Source: UBA6522 sp965205045 (GTDB lineage: Bacteria > Pseudomonadota > Gammaproteobacteria > Steroidobacterales > Rariloculaceae). Taken from it: a stretch of DNA of 64,000 nucleotides. Position numbers and translations under genes: made by a program. Location of the stretch: positions 2,728,001 through 2,792,000 of the forward strand of contig OZ242031.1 in assembly GCA_965205045.1 (NCBI GenBank), given 5' to 3'. The notes beneath the pieces are model-generated. The model worked only from the letters and a program-made list of their open reading frames with translations. It was not told the DNA's origin and ran no database searches. Position 1 is the first letter of the stretch, and each line of letters begins with the position of its first letter. Shown here piece after piece: positions 17,418 through 28,200 of the stretch.

Positions 17418-19199
17418 TCACGGAAGCTGGCAGCGTGACTCCGCCCCGTCCCGGAACCACGTCCCCCGGTTGCCCCCACAGGCCACCACGCTGCCGTCCG
17501 AGTAGACGATCTCGCCGCCGATCAGCGTCAGGACGGACTTGAGTCGCTTCAGCTCCTCATCCGGCACCGACAGGTAGTCGTCGGAGAGCACCGCGATGTC
17601 TGCCAGCTTTCCGGGTTCGATGGAGCCCAGGTCGTCCTCGCTGTGGGCGTCCCAGGCGCTGCCCAGGGTCCAGGCGCGCAGCGCTTCCATTCGGGTGATG
17701 GCCTGGTCCGCGAGAATCGGGTCGCCGTAGGAAGTCAGGCCCGTGGTCATGTGGTAGATGGAGATCCACGGCGAGAACGGGCCGCCGTCGCTGCCGGCGC
17801 TCATGTGGGTGCCGCTGTCGAGGATCAGGCGGTAGGGCGGTCCGATATCGCCCATGGGAAAGCTGCCATGGTAGTAGTGATTCTGGACGGCGACTCCGGC
17901 GCCGATGGCCTTGAGCCGCGCGAGAATGCCTTCGTCGATTTCCTGCACGTGGGACAGGTTCCAGTGCAGGTCGGCGATGGGGAAGATTTCGTTGGCGCGC
18001 TCGAACGCGGTGGTGTGAGTCTCCAGCTCCAGCACGTTGACGGAGTGCTGGTGGATCAGCCAGCCGTGCTCGGCGGCAATGGTGTATGCGTCGACAAACA
18101 CCTCCAGCGGCTGGATGGGCGTGGTATTGGCGACGACGTTTTCACCGAGCCCGGAGACCTTCAGCATGTCGTCGCCGAGCCCCATGAAGTTGTTGTCCAC
18201 CCGCTGCTGGATGGCCTCGATGCCGCCGTCGACGGTGGCCCATCCCTGGAAGAACAACCGGAACCGCACGGTCAGCTCGCGATCTCGCCAAAGTGCCATG
18301 ACGGCGTCGTAGTCGCGGTACTCGTCGAACACGCCGGGCCCGGGGAAGGATCCGCCGCCTTCCAGCACGGTGGACAGACCTACGGTGTTGGAGAACTGCA
18401 TGAGTTCCCGCAGGGAGCGGCGCATGTCATCGAGCGTCTGGCCCCGCTTCAATACCTCGTAGGCAAGCTGGGCTTCGTTCAGTTCCGGGCTCGGCTGGCC
18501 GGCGATGGCCCCTTCGTCGCTCACCGTGAGTCCCGCCGCTTCGAAGAACCGTTTGCCGATGGAGTTGGTGACGCCGGGACCGAAGGGATAGCCCATCATG
18601 TACACGGGGTGATCCGGCGCCGCCTCGTCCAGGTCCGCCAGCGTCGGCCGGCGCTGTTCGGCGAACTGCCGCGGGCTCCAGGAATCGACGATCGAAATGA
18701 AGTCGCTGCCGGTCAGTGCGTCCGTTACCGGTGGCAGCCCGGCGGCGCGGGCGGCGATGACCTCCTGCAGCTCGCCTATCGACGTGGCGGTTTCAACTGC
18801 CCTGACGTCGTAGCCGGGCCGGATGCCGGCGCGCAGGAAGTGCAGGTGATTGTTGATGAGTCCCGGGACCGCGGTCCGCCCGCCCAGATCGATCTGCCGA
18901 TCGCAGTCGTAACTGCCCACGTCGTCCCCGGCCGCCACTATGCGATCGCCCCGGATCCTCACCGTGGACTGGATGGAATCGTCCGCATCCACGGTCAGGA
19001 TCCGCCCGTTCGTCAGTACGAGATCGCCGCTGATGGCGCACCAGTCGGAAGTCTCCGGGCCGGCCGGTTGCGCGGTGCCGACGCCGGCATGGGTCAGGCC
19101 GAGCAACAGGCACAGTACGCCAGGAAGGAGAGGGAGTTGTCCTGTGGCGAATGACCGGACGCGTGCTTCCTTGACGCGGTGTGTCACTTCTGCTTGCAT
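17418..19199 (-). CDS. Exported amidohydrolase, YtcJ-like (amidohydrolase 3 family)
   Basis: A metal-dependent TIM-barrel hydrolase of about 593 residues. A hydrophobic N-terminal segment (LPLLPGVLCLLLGLTHAGVG) suggests export or anchoring. The small beta-sandwich subdomain (ADIAVLSDDYLSVPDEEL region at the C-terminus) and the metal-binding NNHLHFL motif are visible, followed by later His-rich strands (HQHSVNVLELETH, LHWNLSHV) and a late Asp (SAGSDGGPF). The ATG chosen has AGGAAA upstream; the frame extends a further 15 codons. The substrate is unknown; relatives hydrolyse amide or cyclic amide bonds. It is divergent from the DUF6152-like gene at 19368. Confidence 0.85.
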   Translation of the reverse strand: MQAEVTHRVKEARVRSFATGQLPLLPGVLCLLLGLTHAGVGTAQPAGPETSDWCAISGDLVLTNGRILTVDADDSIQSTVRIRGDRIVAAGDDVGSYDCDRQIDLGGRTAVPGLINNHLHFLRAGIRPGYDVRAVETATSIGELQEVIAARAAGLPPVTDALTGSDFISIVDSWSPRQFAEQRRPTLADLDEAAPDHPVYMMGYPFGPGVTNSIGKRFFEAAGLTVSDEGAIAGQPSPELNEAQLAYEVLKRGQTLDDMRRSLRELMQFSNTVGLSTVLEGGGSFPGPGVFDEYRDYDAVMALWRDRELTVRFRLFFQGWATVDGGIEAIQQRVDNNFMGLGDDMLKVSGLGENVVANTTPIQPLEVFVDAYTIAAEHGWLIHQHSVNVLELETHTTAFERANEIFPIADLHWNLSHVQEIDEGILARLKAIGAGVAVQNHYYHGSFPMGDIGPPYRLILDSGTHMSAGSDGGPFSPWISIYHMTTGLTSYGDPILADQAITRMEALRAWTLGSAWDAHSEDDLGSIEPGKLADIAVLSDDYLSVPDEELKRLKSVLTLIGGEIVYSDGSVVACGGNRGTWFRDGAESRCQLP

Positions 19200-19367
19200 G
19201 ATGATTTCCTGGCGATCTGTAATCCGGGATGGGAGCGACAGCATAGTTGAACGTTGCCTATACCACTAGTGGCCGCGTAAGGACAGACTGCCCGGTCCGC
19301 ACCCCTGTTCATGCAGCGATGGCGTAAACTGGGCGTATTGGACCGTGAAACCTGCGGAGTTGAAATC

Positions 19368-20375
19368 ATGAACAGCTTGATACGTCGGGTCGGGCAATCT
19401 ACGTTCTGGGGCGCGTGCAGCTTGCTGATCCTGTCCGGATCCCCGGTCAATGCCCATCACGCCTCGGCGCCTTTCTACGAAAACCGCGAGGTCGAGGTCG
19501 AAGGGGAAATCACCGAAGTACTCTGGCAAAACCCGCACATCCGCTTCACCCTGCGGGACGACGACGGTCGGGACTGGGATATCGAAACCACGTCGGTTTC
19601 GATACTGAGCCGATGGGGGCTGGACGAAGACATTGTCGAGGTCGGTACCCGCGTTCGCCTGGCCGGCCGCGCCGGCAGGCAGTCCGATACCACCATGTGG
19701 GTGAGCAACATGCTGCTGCCGTCGGGGCAGGAAGTGCTGCTGTCCTCGAGCCCCCGCTGGTCCGACGACACCATCGGCGAAGACCTGCGGGGCGAGGTCG
19801 CCGCCAATCCGGAACTCGGCCTGTTCCGTGTCTGGACCAGCGCCGGGCGGCTGTGGAACAACAGCTATCCGCTGACTGAATTTGCGCGAACCGCCCGCGC
19901 CGGCTGGGACCCCATCGCCGACGAGCCCACCGCCAACTGCGCGCCGAAGGGGATGGCGTTCATCATGGAGAACCCGTATCCCATGGAGTTCGTGGACGAG
20001 GGCGACAGGATCCTGCTCCATATCGAGGAATACGATCTGGTTCGCACCGTCTACATGACCCCGGAGGCGGCGCCTGCGAACCCCGAGCCGAGCCTGCTCG
20101 GCCATTCGGTGGGGCGTTGGGAGGGCGATGTGCTGGTCGTGGAAACAACGCACATCAACTACGCGCATTTCGACAAGACCGGCATTCCCCAGACCGAAGC
20201 CGTCCACAACCTGGAGCGATTCAGGGTCAATGACGAGGGCAGTCGACTCGAATACTCCGTGACGGTCACGGATCCCGCCACCTTCACCGAGCCCGTGGTG
20301 ATGACCAAGGCCTGGGCGTACCGGCCCGGCGAGACCATCAACCCATACGACTGCCAGCTTTGGAGTGCCGAATGA
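19368..20375 (+). CDS. Exported DUF6152-like protein
   Basis: 335 residues with a signal peptide (VGQSTFWGACSLLILSG ... AHHA) directly followed by HHASAPFYENREVEVEGEI, the opening typical of DUF6152-type exported proteins, and then an OB-like strand region (ITEVLWQNPHIRFTL). The C-terminal half (HSVGRWEGDVLVVETTHIN) resembles regions found in many uncultured marine bacteria. The function of the family is not known. GGAG precedes the chosen ATG. The stop overlaps the ogt start (ATGA), so the two are coupled. Confidence 0.75.
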   Translation: MNSLIRRVGQSTFWGACSLLILSGSPVNAHHASAPFYENREVEVEGEITEVLWQNPHIRFTLRDDDGRDWDIETTSVSILSRWGLDEDIVEVGTRVRLAGRAGRQSDTTMWVSNMLLPSGQEVLLSSSPRWSDDTIGEDLRGEVAANPELGLFRVWTSAGRLWNNSYPLTEFARTARAGWDPIADEPTANCAPKGMAFIMENPYPMEFVDEGDRILLHIEEYDLVRTVYMTPEAAPANPEPSLLGHSVGRWEGDVLVVETTHINYAHFDKTGIPQTEAVHNLERFRVNDEGSRLEYSVTVTDPATFTEPVVMTKAWAYRPGETINPYDCQLWSAE

Positions 20376-20902
20376 ACGACAGTATTTCCATCAAGCGTAT
20401 TTCCAGCCCCATTGGCGAACTGATACTGGGGGTCGGCCGGGGCGGTTGCCGCCTCATCGAGTTCGCGGACCGTAGCGACGCGCGCCGTTCGCTGGCCGCG
20501 CTGCCGTACAACTTGCGGGTGAGCGACGCCGAGCAGGCGCTGTTCAGGCAGGTGGAAAGCGAACTGGCCGCGTACTTTGGCGGTTCTGCGAAAGCATCGG
20601 GTCCGCCTGCGATTCCCCTCGACCTGCGCGGGACAGCCTTTCAGGTGGCCGTCTGGCAGGCATTGCTGTGGATTCCCCACGGCGAGACCCGAACCTACGC
20701 GGAGATTGCCGGCGCCGTCGGCAATCCTGCGGCCGTCCGGGCGGTGGGCAGCGCCATCGGCCGCAACCCGGTGAGCGTGCTGGTGCCGTGCCACCGGGTC
20801 GTCCGCACCGGGGGCGGCCTGGGCGGCTACGGCGGCGGTCTCTGGCGCAAGGAGTACCTGCTCGAGTTCGAGGGGAGGCCGGCACGCACGCAGGCGGCGT
20901 AA
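20372..20902 (+). CDS. ogt: Methylated-DNA-[protein]-cysteine S-methyltransferase
   Basis: A suicide repair enzyme that takes the alkyl group from O6-alkylguanine onto its own cysteine. It is 176 residues. The helix-turn-helix region (TYAEIAGAVGNPAAVRAVG), the asparagine hinge (GRNPVSVLVP) and the active-site PCHRVV are all present. The start overlaps the upstream stop (ATGA). It is convergent with mfd, another DNA-repair gene. The symbol follows the short Ogt-type form without an Ada N-terminal domain. Confidence 0.93.
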   Translation: MNDSISIKRISSPIGELILGVGRGGCRLIEFADRSDARRSLAALPYNLRVSDAEQALFRQVESELAAYFGGSAKASGPPAIPLDLRGTAFQVAVWQALLWIPHGETRTYAEIAGAVGNPAAVRAVGSAIGRNPVSVLVPCHRVVRTGGGLGGYGGGLWRKEYLLEFEGRPARTQAA

Positions 20903-20965
20903 CGCTATGCATCCGGTACGAGCGTTGATTTCCTCGGGGCCGGCACGCACACAGGCAGCGTAACG
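20879..20965 (+). repeat. Two 26-bp direct repeats at the 3' end of ogt
   Basis: CCGGCACGCACGCAGGCGGC and its continuation GTAACG (20879-20904) recur with two changes at 20940-20965, a period of 61 bp. The first copy contains the ogt stop codon, so this looks like a small duplication of the gene end. Confidence 0.6.
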
Positions 20966-20971
20966 GTGAGC

Positions 20972-21047
20972 CATTCAACGCGTGGCTTTCGCCGGTCACT
21001 CGCGTTGAATGTTGCCCGATATTCGCCTCAAACAACGGGCGAAAGCC
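20972..21047. repeat. Interlocking inverted repeats between convergent ogt and mfd
   Basis: CATTCAACGCG (20972-20982) pairs perfectly with CGCGTTGAATG (21001-21011), while GGCTTTCGCC (20984-20993), inside its loop, pairs perfectly with GGCGAAAGCC (21038-21047). The two stems overlap in pseudoknot fashion and are mutually compatible only as such. No T tract follows, so this is not a classical terminator. It could be a bidirectional transcript end or a REP-like element. Confidence 0.55.
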
Positions 21048-21077
21048 AGGGGAGAGCGAACTCGCACCCGTGATTTG

Positions 21078-24000
21078 TCAAGGCGCAGGCTCTTGGGGTT
21101 CGCCGCGAGCGCCGATCCGCTTCAGTAGTCTGTCGAGGGCGTCGGTGGCGTCTGCATCGGCCCGCAGCGACCACTTGAATCTGAGCTTGAACGGGCCATC
21201 CATACGGTACGCGCCGGACTTGTCGGCCACCAGGCTGACCAGCAGCACCGGATCGACGGCGGCGTCCTCGCCGAACTGAACCACGCCACCCGCATCGCCG
21301 GCGCGAATCTTCTCGATACCCAGTCCCTGCGCCATCAACTTGAGCCGGGCCAGTTCGAACAACGTCCGGGCGGGCGCCGGCAGCAGCCCGAAGCGGTTGA
21401 TGAACTCGACCTGCAGTTCCCGCAGCTCATCTTCCGAAGCGGCGCTGGCGATGCGCTTGTACTGGACCAGCCGCATGTGGACATCCGGCATGTAGTCTTC
21501 CGGGATCAGCGCCGGAAGGCCGATCTCGACCTCGGGTCCGGCTGTCATGGGGGCCTCCAGGTCCGGTTCCCGGCCCTCCCGCAGCGAGGCGATGGCCCGC
21601 CCCAGCAGTTCGTTGTAGAGCGCGAATCCGATCGCCTGGATCTGCCCGCTCTGGTCTTCCCCCAGCAACTCGCCGGCGCCGCGGATTTCCAGGTCGTGCG
21701 TCGCCAGCGTGAATCCCGATCCCAGTTCCTCCAGGGCCTCGATGGCCTCCAGCCGCTTCGCCGCGTCGGCCGTCAGCGCGTGCGCCGGCGGTGCGATCAG
21801 GTAGGCGTAGGCCTGGTGGTGGGATCGGCCCACCCGGCCCCGGATCTGGTGCAGTTGCGCGAGCCCGAGGCGGTCGGCCCGGTTGATGACGATGGTGTTG
21901 GCGGTGGGTATGTCGATGCCGCTCTCGATGATCGTCGTGCAGACCAGCACATTGAAGCGGCGATGATAGAAATCCAGCATGACGCCCTCCAGCGTGCGTT
22001 CGGGCATCTGGCCGTGGGCGACGCGGATGTCGGCTTCCGGCAGCAGGCGTTTGAGGTTCGCCGCGACGGAGTCGATGTCCTTGACCCGGTTGTGCACGAA
22101 GTAGACCTGGCCGCCGCGGCGCAACTCGCGAAGCACGGCCTCGCGCACGGACTGCCTGTTCCACTGGCCCACGAACGTCTTCACCGAGAGACGGGCCGCC
22201 GGAGGCGTGCCGATGAGCGAGAGGTCCCGTAGCCCGCCCAGAGCCATGTTCAGCGTTCTCGGGATGGGCGTGGCCGTCAGCGTCAGCAGGTCCACCTCCG
22301 TGCGCAGGCGCTTGAGCCTTTCCTTCTGGCGCACGCCGAAGCGGTGTTCTTCATCCACGATCACCAGCCCGAGGCGCTTGAACCGGATGTCGCCCGACAG
22401 GAGCCTGTGGGTGCCGATGACGATGTCCACGGTGCCGTCCGCCAGCCCGGCGGTCACCTCGCGCATGCCCTTTGCGCTTCTGAAGCGCGACAGCAGTTCC
22501 ACGCGGACGGGCCAGGCGCCGAACCGGTCCGCGAAGGTGCGGTGGTGCTGCTGGGCGAGCAGCGTGGTGGGCGCCAGCAGGGCGGTCTGGTAGCCGGCCT
22601 GCGCGGCGACGAAGGCCGCGCGCAGCGCCACCTCCGTCTTGCCGAATCCCACGTCACCGCAGATCACCCGATCCATCGGGCTGTCGCTCGTCAGGTCCTC
22701 GATGACATCGTCGATGGCCTTGAGCTGATCGTCGGTTTCCCGGAACGGAAACTCCAGGATAAAGCGCTGGTACAGATCATCGGTCAGGCTGAACGCAACC
22801 CCCCGCCGTGCGGCCCGCCTGGCGTAGAGTTCCAGCAGTTCCGCGGCCGTGTCCCGTGCCTTTTGGGCGGCCTTGCGCTTCGCCTTGAGCCATTGATCCG
22901 AACCCAGCCGGTGCAGCGGCGCCTGTTCCGGCGCCGCGCCGGTGTAACGGCTGATCAGGTGCAGGCTGTGAACGGGGACGTAAAGCTTGTCCGAGTCCGC
23001 GTATTCCAGCATCAGGAACTCGGTCATCGTCCCGTCCACTTCGAGGTTCTTGAGCCCCCGGTAACGTCCGATGCCGTACTCTTCGTGCACCACGGGGGCG
23101 CCGATGCGCAGGTGCGTCAGGTCGCGAATGATGGCTTCCGGGTCCCGCGGCGGACGGCGCCGCCGGCTGCGCTGCCTGGGCCGGTCCAGTCCCAGTTGTT
23201 CGGCGGTCACGACACGCACGGCCCGGTCCGGCAGGATCAGGCCGGCATCCAGTTCGCCGACGCCGAGCGCCAGCGGCGCGTCGCCCTTGAGGAATTCCCG
23301 CCAACCGTCCACCGGCATTGGCCTGAGTCCCCTGCCAGCCAGGAGGTCCTTCACCACCTCGCGACGGCCCGGCGAAGAAGCGACAACGAGCGTTCTCGAC
23401 CCGCTTTCGCCATCCAGCCAGCGCGCGATCGGATCCGTGTCGTGGGCGGCGGCCGGGTTCAGGGGGTGCCGGGTCCCCGCATTGAAACTGCCGGGCCCGG
23501 TACCGTCCTCAAGTTCACGGGCGGCCAGTTCCAGTCGCGGAAAGGCCGCGATGCGCTCCAGGATTTCCGCCGGTTCCCAGAAAGCCAGTTCCGGCTCGAG
23601 GATGGGTCTTTCGGGGTCGCCGTGAAGTTGCTCGTAGCGTTCCCGGATCAGGTCCGCCCCCGCTTCCAGTCCCTCCCGCGCCCCGTCCATGAACACGATC
23701 AGCGTATCGGCCGGCAGGTAGTCCGCCAGCGACACGGTCGAATCGAAGAACAGCGGCAGGTAGTACTCGATCCCGGCGGGCAACTGGGCATCGGAAATGT
23801 CCCTGTAGATCGAGGCGCGGGCCGGTTCGCCGGGCACGTGTTCCCGGAAGCGCCGCCTGAAGCCGCGGATGTCCTCGGTATCGAAGGGAAATTCCCGCGC
23901 CGGCAGGATGCGAATCTCCGCTACCCGGTCCGTACTGAGTTGGGTATGTGGGTCGAAGAGCCGCAGGTTTTCGATTTCGTCGTCGAAGAGATCGACCCTG

Positions 24001-24554
24001 ACCGGGCATTCCGCGCCGGTCGGAAAGACATCGATGAGCGAGCCCCTGACCGCAAAATCCCCGGGATCGAGTACCTGCTCGACATGCAGGTACCCCTGGC
24101 TGACGAACCGTTCCCGAAGCGCCTGGACGTCAAGCCGGTCGCCTGCCTTCAACATCAACGACCGGCTGGTGATGAAGTCCGGCGGCGGCAGCCGGTTCAG
24201 CAGCGCCTGGGCGTTGACGACGACCGCTTCCGGGCCGCCGGCGACAAGGCGATAGAGGACCGACAGCCGTTCGGCAAGCAACTCCGAAGGAGGCGAAAAG
24301 GCGTCGTAAGGAAGCGTTTCATAGTCGCAGAAGCGCCGCAGACGCACTTCCGGCGCGAAGAACTTCAGTTCGTGCTCCACCGAATCGGCAGCCGATGCGG
24401 AGCCGGTGACGATGCACACGGATCCCCGGTGCCGCCCAAGGACCTGGCTTGCCGCAAGACTGCCGGCGGAGCCATAGAGTTGCCCCCAGCGCACCGTTCG
24501 CGCCGCCCCCTGCCGATTGTCCGGCAACCTCAGATTCGGAAAAACCCAACTCAA
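21078..24554 (-). CDS. mfd: Transcription-repair coupling factor
   Basis: A 1,158-residue ATP-dependent translocase that removes RNA polymerase stalled at DNA damage and recruits UvrA. It has the UvrB-like N-terminal module, the polymerase-interaction domain around VHEEYGIGRYRGLKNLEVDG, the RecG-like helicase core with Walker A CGDVGFGKTEVA and box II VDEEHRFGVRQKE, the motif QIRGRVGRSHHQAYAY, and the C-terminal domain. The length matches typical Mfd (about 1,150). It stands alone, convergent with ogt. Confidence 0.97.
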   Translation of the reverse strand: MSWVFPNLRLPDNRQGAARTVRWGQLYGSAGSLAASQVLGRHRGSVCIVTGSASAADSVEHELKFFAPEVRLRRFCDYETLPYDAFSPPSELLAERLSVLYRLVAGGPEAVVVNAQALLNRLPPPDFITSRSLMLKAGDRLDVQALRERFVSQGYLHVEQVLDPGDFAVRGSLIDVFPTGAECPVRVDLFDDEIENLRLFDPHTQLSTDRVAEIRILPAREFPFDTEDIRGFRRRFREHVPGEPARASIYRDISDAQLPAGIEYYLPLFFDSTVSLADYLPADTLIVFMDGAREGLEAGADLIRERYEQLHGDPERPILEPELAFWEPAEILERIAAFPRLELAARELEDGTGPGSFNAGTRHPLNPAAAHDTDPIARWLDGESGSRTLVVASSPGRREVVKDLLAGRGLRPMPVDGWREFLKGDAPLALGVGELDAGLILPDRAVRVVTAEQLGLDRPRQRSRRRRPPRDPEAIIRDLTHLRIGAPVVHEEYGIGRYRGLKNLEVDGTMTEFLMLEYADSDKLYVPVHSLHLISRYTGAAPEQAPLHRLGSDQWLKAKRKAAQKARDTAAELLELYARRAARRGVAFSLTDDLYQRFILEFPFRETDDQLKAIDDVIEDLTSDSPMDRVICGDVGFGKTEVALRAAFVAAQAGYQTALLAPTTLLAQQHHRTFADRFGAWPVRVELLSRFRSAKGMREVTAGLADGTVDIVIGTHRLLSGDIRFKRLGLVIVDEEHRFGVRQKERLKRLRTEVDLLTLTATPIPRTLNMALGGLRDLSLIGTPPAARLSVKTFVGQWNRQSVREAVLRELRRGGQVYFVHNRVKDIDSVAANLKRLLPEADIRVAHGQMPERTLEGVMLDFYHRRFNVLVCTTIIESGIDIPTANTIVINRADRLGLAQLHQIRGRVGRSHHQAYAYLIAPPAHALTADAAKRLEAIEALEELGSGFTLATHDLEIRGAGELLGEDQSGQIQAIGFALYNELLGRAIASLREGREPDLEAPMTAGPEVEIGLPALIPEDYMPDVHMRLVQYKRIASAASEDELRELQVEFINRFGLLPAPARTLFELARLKLMAQGLGIEKIRAGDAGGVVQFGEDAAVDPVLLVSLVADKSGAYRMDGPFKLRFKWSLRADADATDALDRLLKRIGARGEPQEPAP

Positions 24555-24776
24555 GACAATGGCCCTCGCGCCTGCGAAAGGGCGGAATTATCACACGGGT
24601 GAAAGAGCGCTCGGCGTTCTTCAGAGAAAAGAACTACGTGTTGGACGCTATTATGGTCCGGTGCCCTGGATCGCCGCCAAGGGCAACCAGCCGGCATTCA
24701 GCGAGTGCCAGTTTGCCGATAATGTGCCAGACGACAGCGGTGCGCCGGAGTTGATCGCAACACGTTTCGCGTGAGA

Positions 24777-25226
24777 TCAGTTCTCCGGGTCATCCTCCAC
24801 AGGACTTGATTCGGGCGGTGTGTCAATCAACTTGTACCCGCCAACGCTTATGCAATGGTCGACATAGTCGAAGTCTTCCGGCGGTGGCGGCATCTGACGC
24901 GTTTCCAAGTATTCTGGGGAGTTCCAGCCGATACAATGCGCCATTCCCGTCACTTCATCCGGGGTTAACACGTTTTTTCCCATAAGGTTCAACATCCAGA
25001 CAAGATCGAAAAACCAAGTCTGCTGAATCGGAATATGGGCTGGCACTTCGTCATCGACAGGGGCGACGAATCCGCTCTCGGTATAGATGTACCATCTCGA
25101 CCCCCATCCTTCCCATAGGGGTACTTTCACATACGCGATAATCGGGTCGAGGATGAGCGCATCGGCGCGAACCTTGCTTGCCGGCCACGAAACCAGAGCC
25201 AACCCGATCAACACAGCCATTTTCAT
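24777..25226 (-). CDS. Small exported protein partnering the HEVTH giant protein
   Basis: 149 residues with a signal peptide (MKMAVLIGLALVSWPASKVRA). The mature protein is aromatic-rich and acidic with two cysteines (GMAHCIGWNSPEY, VDHCISVGGY) and a Pro/Glu/Asp tail. No family is recognised. It begins 16 bp after the stop of the giant Ig-repeat protein on the same strand. The second giant gene in this window also has a small signal-peptide gene directly behind it, so this may be an immunity or chaperone partner acting in the periplasm; that is inference from layout only. Confidence 0.6.
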   Translation of the reverse strand: MKMAVLIGLALVSWPASKVRADALILDPIIAYVKVPLWEGWGSRWYIYTESGFVAPVDDEVPAHIPIQQTWFFDLVWMLNLMGKNVLTPDEVTGMAHCIGWNSPEYLETRQMPPPPEDFDYVDHCISVGGYKLIDTPPESSPVEDDPEN

Positions 25227-25242
25227 CGGAGTTCTCCTTGCC

Positions 25243-28200
25243 CTACTCGGAATCCGGCGGGACCTTGGCTGCCCCCGGAATCGACAGGCCGTTCAGTTCG
25301 TCGCGCATGACTGAAACTGCAACAGCTCGCTCTACATCGTTTACGCAGCCTGTTCTGGGAGGTTGTTCCATCTCCACGCATTCCATCAATACATTTCCGG
25401 GTCTGGCCGGTTGCAGCCCTTCGTTTGTCCGCATCCGGTCATGAATGATCTCGGCTTGTTGGTCCGGCCCAAGGACCTCGAAATTCAGATCGGTATTCAT
25501 CGGGGTATTCAATACTCGGTACAGGTATTGCATTCCCTTCTCCATGGGATGCCTCCCGTGCTTCCATCCTTCGCAGAGCAATTGGCAGGTATGCGTCACC
25601 TCGTGCAATATGGCGCCCAACGATTCAACATCCTCTATATTAGCTGGATCGTACGATTCCTTATAGTCGGAATTGCGCACGTTGACGATGTGAGGTTCTG
25701 TCGAGGTCACATATGCTCTCGAATGGGTGGAGTCATTGTCGCGAAAAAACTCCCTCGACCGTGGCACGATGCGCACTTCGTCGTAACTGAATGTGCCGCT
25801 TTCAAGCGGTCCGTAGCCTTCCAGAAACTCAATTTCCTCATTGTTCAATCCTCGACCGGGCTGAGGCGCGTCTTTCACCTTCCGGTCCGTTCCGACCATA
25901 TGGTCGATGATCATGCGACCGAACGCCGTGACGTTGTCACACCAGATTTCGAACTGATCGAAAACGAGCATCGTCTGCGTTTGCGGACACGACCGCTCAA
26001 GATTTGCGTTAAAGAATTTGACACCAAGGACATCTTCCAGAATCCCGCTGAGTTTCCTGGCCTGTTGGCTGCCCAGGGTCACGTCGGGATTGATCTTCCC
26101 ATTGCTGACTGTGAACTGTCTAGCAAATTCCCGAGCCTCGCTGCTCTTGTTCGTGTACCGGACACCGGAGCGCTCGAGAACGTAAATTGGGTACGAGCGG
26201 CAGTATCGTCTTCTTTCGTCGATGAAGCAATTCTCCCGGTATATCGTGATGGTTGCCACGGCGGTCTCCTGGTGTTGCTGGAAGAACATCGGGTTCTGCG
26301 TCCAGCTGCCGACTTCGGAGAGGAAGTTTTTCAGCGAGCTGTCCACGGCGGTCAGAATCGTGGGCGAGCCGCCGGTGCGGCCGGGCGCGTAGACGATCTG
26401 GTCCAATGCTCCGGTGATCGCCCCGCCCAGTCCGCGCACGAGCACGTCCACAAATCCGTCCAGGTTGACGTCGTTCAGTACGAGGTCAACGGTCGAGGCG
26501 ACCGACCAGCCGGAAGGGGGCGATCCCGACACACTGCTCGGCGCGACAAGCTCGAACCCGGTGGTGGTCTTGCGCAGCACGATGTCCTGAAACACCCCGC
26601 CGCCGGCCGCGCTGGAGGTGCGGTCGATGAACAGCATCGTTGCGGTGGCCGGACTGGTGCTGTTGACCCGGGCCTGGAAGGTGTAGCCGAGCTGCGTGCC
26701 GACGGAGTCCGGGTCGGGCCCGTCGACGGTGACGGCGAGGGGGTCGCCGACAGTTTCGCAGACTTCGTGCGCCTCCCGGTAGTTCTGGTACTGCTTCAGA
26801 TAACAGCCCTCCAACCGGTAGGTGTAGGTGCCGTCGAGACGGCTGGCGATGGCCTGTGTGAACGGCACGCTGGCGTGACGGAACGGTGTGACGTCCCCCC
26901 AGGGGTTGGTTTCGTAGAGCGTGAAGTCGATGTAGCTGCGGGTGCCGGTGTAGGCGCCGGACACCGTGTAGTTCGCGCTCGCGGTGGGGTTGGGGCTGAC
27001 CGAGAGCACCGTGCCGGTGCCGTCGGGCAAGGTCGCAGACCAGTGGAATGTCAGCGTGGCGGTATCGCCGTCGGCGTCGCGCGCCGTCACGGTCGCAGTG
27101 CCGGAGCCGGTCGCGAGCGGCGTGCCGGAGAGTTGCAACGTGGGCGACAGGGTGACACCGGCGGGCAGGCCGCTGGCGCCGTAGCTGAGCGTGCCGTTGC
27201 CGCCGCTGGCCGACGGCACGGTGAGTGGCGCGATGGCCCGGCCCGCGGTCCAGCTTTGACCGGAAATCATGGACGAAAAGCTGGGTTGTGCATCCGCGGT
27301 GACGCTCCAGTCGAAGCTCACCGTCACCAGGTCGCCGTCGGCGTCGCGCGCCGCCACGGTGGCGGTGCCTGAGCCGGTGGCGGTGGGCGCGCCCTGCACT
27401 TGCAGCGATTCCAGCATGACCACGCCCGCCGGCAGCCCGTGGGCGCCGTGCAACAGCGGGGCATTCCCGCCAGTGGCCGCAGGGGCGGTGAAGGGGGCGA
27501 TGTCCTTGCCGGCGACCCAGTTCCGGTTCGGAATCGTCGTCGAACCGAACGCGGGCGTGAGATCCTCGGCCACGACGCGCCAGTCGAACTTGAAGGTGTC
27601 GGTGTCGCCGTCGGCGTCGGTGACAGTCACGGTGGCCGTGCCCGTGCCCTCGTTGGCCGGAGTTCCAGACATGGTGCGCGCGGCCGACATCGCGATGCCG
27701 GAGGGCAACCCGGTGGCGGTATAGGACAGGGGCGTGTTGCCGCCGCTGGCCGCCGGGACCGTGAACGCGGCGATCGCCTGGCTTCTCGCCCAACTGGGTT
27801 GCGGGACCGATGCGGAGGAATAATCCGGCATCAGGTCGGTGGCGGCGACGCTCCAGTCGAACGTGAGCGTGTCGGTGTCCCCGTCGGTATCCCTGGCCGT
27901 GATCGTGGCGGTGCCGGAGCCGGCGAACAGGGGCGTGCCCGAAACTTGCCGGGCGGCCGACATCGTGAGCCCGTAGGGCAGTCCGGTGGCGGAGTAGGTC
28001 AGCGTGCCGTCCCCCCCGGTGGCGGCCGGGACCGTGAACGCGGCGATCGCATCGTGCCGGGTCCAGCTTTTCGCGGGCACGCTCACCGTGGCGAACGAGG
28101 GGGTCCGGTCGACCGGCTCGGCGGCCACGCGCCAGGTGAAGGAACCGCTTTGGGCATTGCCGATGGCGTCGGTGACCGAGACCGTGGCGGTGCCCGATCC

